Shown piece after piece: positions 23,446 through 35,400 of a stretch of DNA of 64,000 bases. How positions within the stretch are numbered: the stretch's first letter is position 1; every line of letters begins with the position of its first letter. This DNA is from Antedon mediterranea. Taxonomy: Eukaryota > Echinodermata > Crinoidea > Comatulida > Antedonidae. Location: positions 16,375,001 through 16,439,000 of the forward strand of contig NC_092674.1 in assembly GCF_964355755.1 (NCBI RefSeq), written 5' to 3'. The translations under genes and the position numbers were made by a program. The notes under the pieces were generated by a model. The model was not told where the DNA came from, did not search any database, and worked only from the letters and a program-made list of their open reading frames with translations.

Positions 23446-24713
23446 TCAATAAGACGCTCCATCCAAGTCATTGTTTTTAAAGGTTTCCTGTTTACTAATT
23501 ATAAGTTCACGTAGTTCTTTTGTTATCCACGGCTTGTTGTTTGCATAAACTTTAAATTTCACATCCGGTATAATGCTGTTCTCACAGAACTTAATATATT
23601 CTGTTGCGTATTCTGTAGCATTATCTATTGAAGCCGCATTATCTAGAAAAATATCCCAACTAGTATTATGAAAGCAGTCCTTCAATTCTTCCTCATTTTC
23701 TTGGCTCCATTTCTTAATGGATTTAACCACAGGTTTTTCGTGCTTGACTTTCTGTATATATTTAGGTAAAAGATGCACCATATTGTGATCAGACAATCCA
23801 ATTCCCGGTTTCTTCTCAGCTTTGTACGCATCCTTAATCTTACTGTGTAACAGACGTCGATGGTTTTCACCTTCCTAGTTGGAATATTTACATGTTGATA
23901 TAAGTTAGGTAGGACATGATTCAACTTACACTTCTGTTAAAGTCACCAAGAATAATAGATACCGCTTCAGGAGATTTATTTTGAAGATGGTGATAAATCT
24001 CGGCAATCTTAGCACTTGCTATATTAACATCAGCTCCAGGGTGAACATATACCATGGTAATGAATATCTGACTAAATTCTCTTGGTAAATTGAAAGGACG
24101 AAGAGCTACACTTATAAGTTCTAGGTTTTCCAAGCAGAATTTCACTTTGACAGAGACATACTACACCATCGCTCATTCACGTATACACAGACTCCTCCAC
24201 CTTTCGATTTCCCTGTATTCATATCTCTATCAAGACGTTCACAGTGAAAACCGTCTATAGCCACATCCGATAGGGTATTCAATTCACTAAACCACGTTTC
24301 TGAGAAACCAAGCAAACAACTGTCTCTATACTCATGTACAGTAAGTGTTGAACAGATGATGTAAGTTCGTCAAGCTTATTGTTAAGAGATTGAGCATTCC
24401 CAAAAAGGATAGATGGCAAAGGTGGATTAAACTTATGTTTTCTTAGTCTTGAACGTACCCCACCTCTACTTCCACGCTTTTTAGTATTATTTTGCTGGAT
24501 TTCACGATCGATTCCTAAGAGCTTGGCTCTGTTCCGTGTCGCTTCATTCACTTGGCTTGGACGCGACCGGAACGCTAGTAACTCCACACGACCATTTGTT
24601 ACTACTGGAATAGATTGGCGGTACTCCAGGCTAGGTACAACCACATCAATTTCATCGAAAACGAAACAATATAACAGCAAAAAAACACAACCACGTATTT
24701 CTATAAATATCAT
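23446..24713 (-). pseudogene. LINE apurinic-type endonuclease domain, frameshifted
   Basis: This domain nicks target DNA to prime insertion. Three frames together cover an exonuclease-endonuclease-phosphatase fold. N-terminal NAQSLNNK, then FITMVYVHPGADVN, the metal-site GDFN and the terminal SDHN are all visible. A frameshift lies near 23920 and another near 24280. Confidence 0.75.
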
Positions 24714-24747
24714 AACGGTTGGATGACAACAATAAAAACATATAAAT

Positions 24748-25140
24748 ATGCTAGAATCCGTTCAGAGGAGAGCTACCTGCATGATCTTGAAGAAAGGTTA
24801 TTTAGATCAACATTATATAGATAGAAGAAAGGAGCTAGGTCTAATGTCAGTAGAGAATAGGCGTGATTTCTTAAACATGACATTCATTGCCAATATAATA
24901 ATTTCTCCACGATCTGATTTTATGAGTGAATATGTTGATTCTTTTTTAGTTAATAATCGACACCTAGATATACTCACCTTTCATCATGGTAGAGCTCGTA
25001 CTGATGCTTTTAAATACTCAGGGATAGTACGATTTCCTAAAATGTTTTCAGAACTTGGTGCTACGATCAGAAACAATCTTATTGAAGAGTCGTTTTTTAA
25101 GTTTAAACACAGTTTAAAGCAACATTTTATAGATTTTTAA
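24748..25140 (+). pseudogene. LINE RT C-terminal fragment, plus strand
   Basis: An uninterrupted 130-codon frame: LESVQRRATCMILKKGYLD, then YIDRRKELGLMSVENRRDFL and ending FKFKHSLKQHFIDF. This matches the C-terminal domain following the RT of CR1/L2/Jockey-like LINEs (LExVQRRATR-x-I, RR-x-L-x-FL). The rest of the element is missing, so it is a 5'-truncated copy. The ATG is incidental. Confidence 0.75.
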
Positions 25141-25176
25141 CTTTTCATATTTTTATTAACATGATTGTACCTACTT

Positions 25177-25378
25177 TGAATTTTTAACTTTTTAACTTTT
25201 ATACAATCAGAATTTTTAACTTTTTTACAATCAGAATTTTTAACTTTTATACAATCAGAATTTAACTTTTATACAATCAGAATTTTTAACTTTTATACAT
25301 TCATAATTTTTAACTTTTATTCAATCAGAATTTTTAACTTTTATACAATCAGAATTTTTAACTTTTACACAATCAGAT
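25177..25378 (+). repeat. 24-bp minisatellite in LINE 3' UTR
   Basis: About nine units of GAATTTTTAACTTTTATACA plus ATCA follow the stop codon of the plus-strand LINE fragment within 40 bases. The element's probable 3' end, an AATAAAATAAAATAATAAATA tail, lies near 25605-25630. Confidence 0.8.
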
Positions 25379-25744
25379 TGTTCAGATAGCAATTGCATTT
25401 TTATAACACTTTTGTTAACATTTTATTATACCTTATTTTTCTATGTATTTTTCTAAATTTGTTAAATGTCGGTTTTATTGTATCGTTCAAGTTGACAGGG
25501 GCTGGTCAAGCACATCACAAGATGACAGTTTTATACTTTTGCTTTTCCGCTACTCCCCTGTTATACTTATATGTTTGTTTTTTTGCTATGTAGAAAGATT
25601 GAAAATAAAATAAAATAATAAATAATAAATACTAAAAAAAACTTCACTTCTGCTTGTAAAACAGTAAAAATTTCAAAAACTCAACGACAGAAAAAGCACC
25701 AAGGTAGTTGCTTGCAATGTAGCGCCCTCAATTCAAATATAGAA

Positions 25745-26460
25745 CGTTAATAGAAATACGTGGGAAATACAATTATTTTTTTAAAGAAATGCTTTTTATA
25801 ATTAATTTTAAAACTATTTACAGACAAACTTTGTTGAATTTTTACAGGGATCTTATTCCAAGCTTTTGCTCCTGCAATCTTTAGTGATCTGTTCATTAAT
25901 AAGCAATTTGGCATAGGTGGTATAAAATTCAGAGATTGGGAATATTCTCGTAGAGTATCCATGTGGGTCGTAAACCATTTCAATATCGTTGCACAGACAG
26001 GGGGTGCAATACCATGTATACATTTGTACATATATAAGCTAGAGCGTAGTCTCTACGTTCATCTTGCAATTTCCATTTATTTTGTTTAATAAAATCAATC
26101 CAACAATAGTTTTTAAACTCAAAATTATTTTTTACAATTCGAGCGGCACGTTTTTGTAATCTTAAAAGAATATTTTTATTTTTTTGAGACGTAGTTTTCC
26201 ACACAGAGATAGCCTAGTCCATACAGGGCTGAATTACGCTGGTATATAGTATATTTAAAAGAGATTCAGTAAGCGTTTCAGACAACTTATTTAATTGCCG
26301 AATATGATCATTCCAATTCAGATTCTCATCAATTTGAAGTCCAAGATACCGGATATTTTTCACGACATCAAGGGTTTTACTACCAACATGAATATTCAGA
26401 GAAGACTGAGGGCGAACATTACGATTTCTAATTACCTTAAGTTTAGTTTTACCAGAATTT
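25745..26460 (-). pseudogene. LINE RT thumb and C-terminal domain, minus strand
   Basis: From 26460 downward, degraded frames give VKNIRYLGLQIDENLNW-like sequence, then LLRLQKRAARIVKNNFEFKN and a C-terminal MYKCIHGIAPPV ... AGAKAWNKIPVKIQQS, ending near 25747. This order is typical of CR1/Jockey-like LINEs. It is 5'-truncated and has at least one frameshift (around 26000) and an in-frame stop (around 26215). Confidence 0.75.
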
Positions 26461-26804
26461 ACTCGTTATTTTGTTATTTTGCAATCAAAATGAATTTAAT
26501 CTACTACAGAAGGTAGAAAACCGTTTTTCTACGCTTTTTACGAGCTGTGTGCACACGTGCGTGCGCAAAACACAGAACACAACATCTGATTGGCAAAATG
26601 TTCAATAGATTCTAGAAAATGTTCAATCATGACACTGTTGGAGTAAGACGTTCCTCTTGCAAGCTCCCTAGCCTACCAATATTTACTAATTATAACCATG
26701 AAGAGAGTTACATGAGCCGGACGCTACCGCTGAACCAGCAGAGGATGAATTGGACTTTCGCCAATTTGTCAGGCTAACACTTTAATAATAAAGTACTACT
26801 GTAT

Positions 26805-27290
26805 CTAGTATTAAAGAATTGGAAGAAAACTTCAGTAAAGCTATTAAAAACAACTCGATAAGAATACTAGACTTGGAAACAGCTAAAAAAGCCAACAAGA
26901 AAACCGTAGGCCTGTTAAACGCCAAAACTAAAGGTAAACATTAATAAAAACAAAAGATTTTCCAGACGCAACAATTTACGTATTGTTGGAATTAAATACA
27001 CTCAGTCAGAAAAGTGTGTTGAAATTGTACGTGATTTACTAAAGAAACATTTTAACTTTAATGAACCCCCACAAATTGAAAGGGCTCACCGTGACGGAAG
27101 GGACTATGATACCGACAAATTGCCCCATATTATAGTTAAAATGTACTACACAACAAAATTACATACATATACTGAAATCTAGACAAGCTGCACTCTGAGA
27201 TGAATCTTTTTACATAATTGATGATCTAACAAAAGCTAACTAATTGCAAAAGAAAAAATGGAAGGCTGAGGTGAGAAACCTCTACATACA
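26805..27290 (+). pseudogene. L1-like ORF1 remnant (coiled coil plus RRM)
   Basis: L1-type ORF1 proteins bind LINE RNA as coiled-coil trimers. Here a heptad-like helix (SIKELEENFSKAIKN) is followed, after frameshifts, by SRRNNLRIVGIKYTQSEKC, the start of the RRM-like domain, then QIERAHRDGRDYDTDKLPHI. That matches the IERAHR motif of L1/Tx1 ORF1. No ORF2 follows, so this is an isolated fragment. Confidence 0.65.
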
Positions 27291-28104
27291 ACTAATTCTA
27301 ATATATTGTTTTGTGAGGGGTCTGATTGAGACAAGTGTACAGTATTACTTCTAAACCATATCCTAACCAAAAATAAGGGGGGAAAATATTATGTTAAAAT
27401 GTATTAGATAAAATATGTACTATTTTTTGTTTGAATTAATATATATAATAACCACAAAGAAACAAGATAGAATACAAGTGCTACAAAGCTAAACTAAAAA
27501 AAGAAACAGGACGATTACAAGGAGTAACTAGATAACTATAATACAGAAAAAAAAAATGATTTCCTGCAATAACAAGGAGTTCTCCGCCGAGTGCAGATAA
27601 CTAATTATCCGCCAAGTGTGGATAACTAATAATACAGAAAAAAAAAATTTTGATGATGATCTCGTACAATAAAAAAATCTACATATTATTTTATAATATA
27701 ATATGCCTACCCTAAAACACGTACTCTGGCATCCTTTGTATTGCATATAAAAAACGTCTCGTATGTAATAATTAGTATTACTAACTATAAATTATATTTT
27801 TTAACTATTAATTTTTCACGCTGCTGCTCTAGCCCGCTACGTCACACGAGATGACTCATTAATTATATGAAATCAAGCAGCAGTTATAGTACTACACTTT
27901 GACATTTTTGTTAAAATGGAAACTCCACTATAATTTATAGGTAGCAGCTGCATTTCTGGTATTTATGAGTCCCATGATAATACTGTATTTGGCTGTCAGA
28001 TAATCATTGAATTATTATCAAAAAAGTCCATGAAAGTTTTTGTTTGTAATATGATACTTCACACTTGAAGTATCTAAGGCATGATGAAGTGACCCCCAGA
28101 CTTG

Positions 28105-28343
28105 ACCTTAGCAATAAAATAAACTAAATTGAGTCTGTTTCATATCAAAGTTATTCACTTCTGTAACAAAATTCACATTATAGAAAGAGAAAAGAAACGT
28201 TTAATTATAACTCAAAAACCACATTGTCTGACAAACAATTGAAGTATTTTTTGCTTTTAATTTCATTTTTTTCAGGTAAAATAACTATTATGTGACAATA
28301 AAATGACACATTCAAAAACAATTTTCAGAGGGACAATATATCT
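28105..28343. mobile_element. Remnant of the TTAA-flanked family
   Basis: The right end GAGGGACAATATATCT followed by TTAA (28344-28347) and the interior AAAGTTATTCACTTCT match the element at 19485-22194. The left end is too diverged to place exactly. Confidence 0.5.
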
Positions 28344-28647
28344 TTAAAACTGTTACGTCAATAAGCGAGCAGCGTTTTTTTGTAAGAAATATTTCTTGTT
28401 TACAATGATTTTCAAAGAGTACACATTCACAAACTTCTTGCAACCTGTAAAATAAAAACTGTTCAATAAATTATTTTTAAATTGGAAAATGTCGAAAATG
28501 TATCTAGGCAGCACATATAAACGCCCGACAGAAATAAAACGCGAACACAACCACAAAACCGTATCAGCAATGCTCCGTACCGAATACTGGATGTTGATTT
28601 CTATAATCAAAATAAAATGCGTTTGATTTTACCATATTAAATACAAG

Positions 28648-28882
28648 GCTATCAGGCCCAGCGAATGAGACGATCGGGACCAACATCATGGTTCCTAACG
28701 ATCGGGCCAAACGCTGAAGACCACATTTTCTAGACCTGATCGTCCGTGGTCCCGATCGTCTGACAACCGTACTAGGAGCTAGGCCTAGCCATTCTCTATC
28801 TAGGGCTAGTAGGCTATCTATGGTAAACAGGCGATTTTCTTAGTCATTGGTTCAGATAGTCTTAATCGTTGGGCCCGATAGC
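28648..28882. mobile_element. 235-bp MITE with CAAG target duplication
   Basis: The terminal inverted repeats are GCTATC(A/G)GGCCCA(G/A)CGA, followed by T-AGAC. CAAG flanks both ends exactly (28644-28647 and 28883-28886). The interior has further GACGATCGGGACC copies on both strands. Non-coding. Confidence 0.8.
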
Positions 28883-28886
28883 CAAG

Positions 28887-29407
28887 TGTATCATTTGTAA
28901 ATCTGTTCCATTATTATAGGCCTAGCTAGTTTATAATTTAGTTCTCGGCATACATACCAAGTGGATGAAATGAAATATTGTGTTGTTAATGTTACAGTAA
29001 CCAAATTATTGATTGTACGTGGGACCCACCCTTGGCCAGCACGTCCTTCAATTTATTATTAGCACGCTCCTATTTAAAAAATCCTGGATCTGGCCCCGTT
29101 CCAAATTCTGGCAGTCGGTAATTATTTCGATCATTAAAAATAATTAGCACCATTACAGTCTGTAGATATCACTTTTTATGTATAAATTGACCAATCAAAA
29201 ACCCGTAATATGAGACCTTTATTCAATTTTGTTGATGGCCTACCAGTATCCATTTTTAAAATTTTGTGAAATAATTTGTTGGGCTCGACTACAAAAACAC
29301 CATTTTTGTAAGCCAAGCATGTAAATAATGGTTTACAATTACAATTTAGAATTAATTAGTGGGTAATTTATTTTTATTTTCAAGTTTTTAATAAAAACGG
29401 AATTGAC
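28887..29407 (+). promoter_or_regulatory. 5' flank of TUBGCP3; no motif resolved
   Basis: The sequence between the MITE and the TUBGCP3 ATG is AT-rich. I see no convincing TATA box or CpG-rich stretch. The transcription start and any 5' non-coding exon cannot be placed. Confidence 0.25.
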
Positions 29408-29483
29408 ATGGCAATGAAGGGCCAAGAGGATCCGCATCAGTTGCTACACAGATTGGTAGTTAAAATACTTCAACGAAAAGAAG
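29408..29483 (+). CDS. TUBGCP3: TUBGCP3 exon 1
   Basis: Start codon exon [21 protein letters not shown] second ATG lies two codons on, but the first gives the length expected from vertebrate GCP3. Donor GAAG/GTATGA, phase 1. Confidence 0.85.
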
Positions 29484-32400
29484 GTATGACAGAACAATAA
29501 TGTACTATATTTACCCTAGATCATGAAGTAAAAATCTTTAACTAGCAAAATTAGATGACTATGAAATGCAGTATGGCTGTATCTCCTAATGGAAAATAAC
29601 TGACATGTTAATATTTATCAATAAAATAACAAATGTCTATTATTTTAATATATTTACAAACAAAACAAGAACAAAGATATGTTTAAAATTATTATATTAT
29701 TAAACAAGATTCTGGGTGTTTTTGGTGACTGCATATTTTTCAAACATTTATTTTTTTGATTTAAAATCATCATAAGATTGTGCCCGTCAATTGAACCTGG
29801 TAGTTATATTTAATTGCCACCAAGCGTAATTGTGACCCTAATTAATGTAGAATAGATTATTAATTCTGAAAGCTCATTTTATATGGTTTTTGCTGTACCT
29901 AACGTTAGAGTTTATACTTGAGTTTGAGAGTTTGTACATTTCAGTTGTTATACTATACAACCATCTTCCAGAAGATGGTTGTACTGTAGCTTAACAACCA
30001 AAACATCAAGACAAAATCGTTACATACTGAAAAAACAAGCATACTTTATATTCCTTGTTTGAAACACATGGTTTCCATGTAAACCTTAAACGATATTACA
30101 GTAGAAAAAAAATCAATGGAAAGATTTCTTCAATTATAACATTTGACAAACATTTGTATTTTGAACATTTATATTGCAGATAAGGTTATAGCAGAATTTC
30201 AACATGTACTCAGAGTGATTAGTAGGTTAGAATTCATTTATTTATTTGTATCTGGCATTTCTGGCAGCTTGTTGGATTAGCTCATCTTCCACTACTGACC
30301 ATGTTCAGCTACTGAGTTTAGATCTAGACAAAAATTAGTGAAATCTAGTTACTATCTTTTCAATACAAAAACTCCAGCTATCACAACACAGTATCAAAAT
30401 TTCATATTTTTATATTATAATCTTTAATTGCATTGCATACATTTTTTATTTAAAAATAAAATCATTTTATGGTATCTTTACATCTTTATAGTAGTTTTTT
30501 ATAAGTGTATTTTATGAAATTGTTGAGCTGTATGTATTGTATTGTCGAGGGTCCCAATGATCAGTTTTCTGGATGGGCTACCCTCATGAAACATGGTTCA
30601 ATATTTAAAAAAATAATATAATATTATATAAAACCATGAAACCAGCTCTGAACATACCATAAGTAATATAAAAATATGTACTGTTGTTTCTAAAAATCAA
30701 ATTTAATTACTACATAAATTGCAATTTGTCGTTTTTTTTTTTTACAGTAATTTTTCATTAACAGTTGAGCCTGATGAATTTCAAGTCCTTGAAAAAATAA
30801 AAAAGAAGTGTAAGTTACAAAAACAATTTCCTTAAAATTTCTACTGTATTTTTTTAAACTAAAAGTAACTAGCATATCATTCAGATTTAATCCTCACTTG
30901 AATCAGATTATCATTCTCTTTCCCAGAGTTGTATATCCAAAAGTACTTTATTTTCAGTCTCCTTAAATTGTCATTATTTTGAAATTTTTGTTTTTTTCCA
31001 AAAATTAACACAACATATTTGTAATGGTGCCATCAAATTAAAACAGGCCCAACAATGTTCCAGTGGTCAATATTGATGTTACATTGAGTCTTCTTATCAA
31101 TGTGTTGATAATATTTCAATAATAACAGCTAATTTATTTTAATGTAGTGGCTTTGCAAGGACACGCCAATGATGCTGTAAGATTCATGCAGTTATATAGA
31201 CAACTACAAGAACAGGTAAACATTTGTTTAATTTGTTGTTGTTATTACAATACTGGCATCTTGCATATGTTTTGCGTGGTGTATACACACCTGTAATGGA
31301 CTGCACCATTGATCACTCCACACAACACCATAGTTACCAACCAACTAGATTTGAACTCGTCACTATGGACGAGTTAGATTATCCACCGTGCAAACATTAC
31401 GTGCACGTCATACGTTCAAATATTGTGCACAGAAAAAATGATTATGCCATTGATTGTGACCCGAAGAAAATAAAATGTTGATGTGCCCTCTATTTTGTGT
31501 CTAAGTATATAACACTGTATACTGTATACATACTACATACAGTGTAGAATAGGTGGCAATAACGGGACCCGTCTTTTATTCCAATTCTTAACATGATGAT
31601 GTCATCATAATAAAAGGCGTAGATAGCAATTTTGGAAGGGAATTATCTGTGCAACAACATATTAATGTGCTGAAGAAATTTGGATACGTAGAATATGGAT
31701 CCGCGCTCTTTTAAATGTCATGAACTATTATACCCGCGTAAGTACGGTATATTAAATGTGATGAGCTATGATGAAATAGACAAAAATCCTATATTTTATA
31801 TTTGAGTCTGGTTAGCCATATTGATGCATGATCCAAATTTTTTAACTTTTTCATCAAAAACGTGCGCGAATAGTCCAATTCAAAGTGCTCGTATGACATG
31901 ATTTTAAGTTGAAATTGTTTAAAAGTTGGTAAAATTAATAGAAAAGAAAAAGATGTTTTCAGACATTTTTACATGCTTAAAATGACATGAAACGCTTAAA
32001 AAGTTTTTTGCCAAGTTTCAATTTAAATTATTATATGTTTTAACATTATATTTTAAATACGCGAAATTCATAAAATCGCACGTAACTTATGCTGCGCGAA
32101 TCTAAAGTCATAAAAGTTTCCTGCACATCTACAGTTAGAGGTCAATCTTCTGACAAAGTTATACGTGACACAACATTTGGTGAAAGAAAGAAGAATAAGA
32201 TAGAAAAAAAAAAAGATCCTGACAATAACAAGGGTTTATCCGCCAAGTGTGATTTTTAATGATATTGCAATATATTTTAATTTATTTTGATATAGTATTT
32301 ATAATATGCATTTTTAATGTTTATGCAAATTTTATTCTAAATGTTTTTTATACAATCAGTGCAATAGGAGACCTACTAGATAGGAATTAGGTTCGCTTTC

Positions 32401-35400
32401 TAGGAATCCTGTCTCTGCCTGGTTTTATGTGATGTTTTCTTGTTTAATTGTCCATGTTTTTTTATATCGTATTTTTATGGAAACAAAATAAACTAGATTT
32501 AATTCGTCACTATGACGAATTATAGGTTATATGCATTGATTTAAATAAAGATAATTGATTTTTAAAAGATATATTGATTGATTGATTTTCTCAGAATCTT
32601 TAATTATTTATAATATATGATAGGACCTTGCTAACGCGAACACCATAGCCGGTATCACAATCCAATCAAACATCCATATGCGTATAATGTCATAAACCAC
32701 ATTTGTTGTTACATAATAATAAAGACATAAGTTAATTTTTATCTAGATTTCATTATAAATCATGTGTATAATCTATACACTAAGAAATAAATTTGAACAA
32801 ACAATACGGATAATAAAAAAAATCTAATTTCGTTTCCCAAGGTGAGACTCGATCTCGGTACCTTGAATGCCATAGACACGAGCACAGACCATCGAGTCAT
32901 ACACAACTGACTAAAAGTTGTAGAAAAATTCCTCAGTGTATTTACTATGCAGTAACCACTTTGGTGCAAATAGATTATTACATACCGCAATGAATTATAA
33001 TTTTTTACTATGATGACATCTTTAAAATGTAAACAAATGATGCACTGTCAAACTATATACGTTTAACTTTAATATATGAACTTTTGAAGGAAGAAAGTTA
33101 ATGTTAAGTTTGTTATTTTGGCCTAAGAAAATGTCATAATTTGTTTGATTGTCGAAATTATTTTTTTTAAATTTAATATGCAATTAATGATGACTTAATC
33201 AACTTTTGTTCTCTTAATTTGATAATAAATCATACATATGATACATACACTTCAAGAAAATGAAATAAAAAATAGGTGTTCCCCTGCCTTCTGACGATAT
33301 ATATTAATTTTAAAATTTAGCATATTTTCACCATTTTGTTAACTTATACGTGCGTAGCCAGTCACTTTTGACGTGCTCGTATAACGCAATTTCGAGTTGA
33401 AACATGAATCAAATATGATGATATTATTAAAGAAAGATTGTAAAACAGAAATCGGGCAAAAAGAGTGCGCTTTAACGTTTAACGCGCAGTACGCGTGCAA
33501 AAATCTGCGCACTCGTGGCAATTTTTTAAACGCTTAAAATTGCCTGAAACGTATTCTAATTTCATCGAAAATAAATTTTGAACATTTTAAGCGCGCATAC
33601 GCAAGCGTTATATGCGCTACGCACGTAATTGTATTGCCATATGATGAAATATGACCTGAAATTTATGAGTACCAAATTTTGTTTAATTGTGATTCATGCT
33701 TGTGAAGATATGATTACAAACGTGATTTCGTAAAATCGCGCGTAGACCGCGTAATTTTTGATTGCGCATCGTGAAAATATAACCACATCGATTCCTGGCC
33801 ATAAGGAATATACTCTGAAAACTTGACTTATCTAGATGAAACTGATGCCAAGATAATTCACGGACAAAATAGTGCTAAGGAAAGAATAAATAAATAAATA
33901 AATAAATAAATAAAGATTCTGACAGAATCAAGAGGTTATATGCATTAATGCATATAACCTAATGAATAGAAAATGAAATGAAAACCAATAAATTTAAAAA
34001 TAAGCATGAAAATAATAACGTTGAATGATATTGATAATAACAGATTAACAAACAAAAGATTAAAAATATTATACAGATATTGACTGATTAGAGGTTAAAT
34101 ATAAGATTTGACATCCCCGAGGTTTTCATTTGTGTGAAAAGTTCTGCTTTATATCTGCTTTAAACATCAATTTAGCAAGTTGAAACATGACTTGTGTTTT
34201 TTTGTTGTTTGTGTAGTGTAGGCTAAATTTGATAGCTAGCTATTAGTTATTAACCTACTAGTATTGTATGCTTCTACTACATACCATAAAATTCTAAATA
34301 ATAAAACAATGGTAAAAACAATTTACATGAATATGAGAAGCTGAATAACACAGAGAAATTACACAGATTTTACTACATGCGTGACAACCGTTCATTGTGC
34401 ACGATCACCATAATGAATTACTGATGATTAAATGTTGTGGGGTACATAATTTGTTATTGCAGTGTGTCATGAATATTAGAGTTTAGATAACATGAATCAA
34501 AGTGATTGCCATGAGCAAAGTGATATTGCCGTGGGCAAAGTGATATTGCCGTGAGCAAAGTTATAATGCCGTGAGCAAAGTTATAATGCCGAGAGCAAAA
34601 TTATATTGCCATGAGCAAAGTGATATTGCCGTGACCAAATTAATTTTGTCGTGGTCAAAGTGATATTGCCGTGAGCAAACGGATATTGCTGTGAGCAAAG
34701 TGATATTGCCGTGAGCAAAGTGATATTGCCGTGAACTTATGGACTACCACATTTTTCAGATTAAATTTAAACTGTGCATCCCACATTCTATCCATTTATA
34801 CAAAACTACATAGAATATCTATAGTGTAACATTTTCATAAATTAGTATTGTCTACGTGTATTCATACAGATGTTTATAACTTTTTATATAATTAAATTTC
34901 TAATTGCAGATAACCAATTTTCTTTCTATTATATTTTTTTTAAATTATATTTTTGCTATTATAATTTCATTTGATTGCAATTACTTCAACTTTAATAATT
35001 CTTTGCTTCTTATAATTCTTGCTTTATCTTATTCACATATATTGGTTTTGCTCTCTTTTCTGTCTATTAAGGTGTTTGCTTCATTTTTGTATCTCGATAT
35101 TATTTAAATTATAAATTAATGCACTTGCACTGATGAATTACTAGTATTGCCTGAAAGCTCTGCAAATTTTTTCTGGCTGGATACTTTATCGTTTTTATTT
35201 AGCTTTTTGCTTATTTTATATAATAATATTAATAACTAGAATTATAGGTGATCATTTTTATCATTTTAATCAAATTAACATTTTTTAAACATGCATGTAC
35301 GTTAACATACGATCGTTAAAAGTTGATGTACGCCATTCTATGACATGATGCATATACACTTATAGTGCTGAGTTCTACCTATTATGTGTCATGTACAGTA

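Larger units (their letters stand above)
22200..24722 (-). mobile_element. CR1/L2-like LINE, minus strand, with RT deletion
   Basis: Going down from 24722: an endonuclease start (LPSILFGNAQSLNNKLDEL), catalytic endonuclease motifs ILGDFN (about 23950) and LSDHNMVHLL (about 23790), and a Lys-rich linker (RYGKKKEESFKQKNAKSTWKG). Then come RT pieces: FDRIDHTVIVKKLVD (about 23130), GTKLGPIFFLILVND (about 22960) and KYVDD (about 22890). The C-terminal domain ends RVQESFTCYSG. Several frameshifts and stops make it inactive. The RT finger motifs expected between linker and FDRIDH are missing, so there is an internal deletion. Its 5' end abuts a plus-strand LINE fragment at about 24730. Confidence 0.8.
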
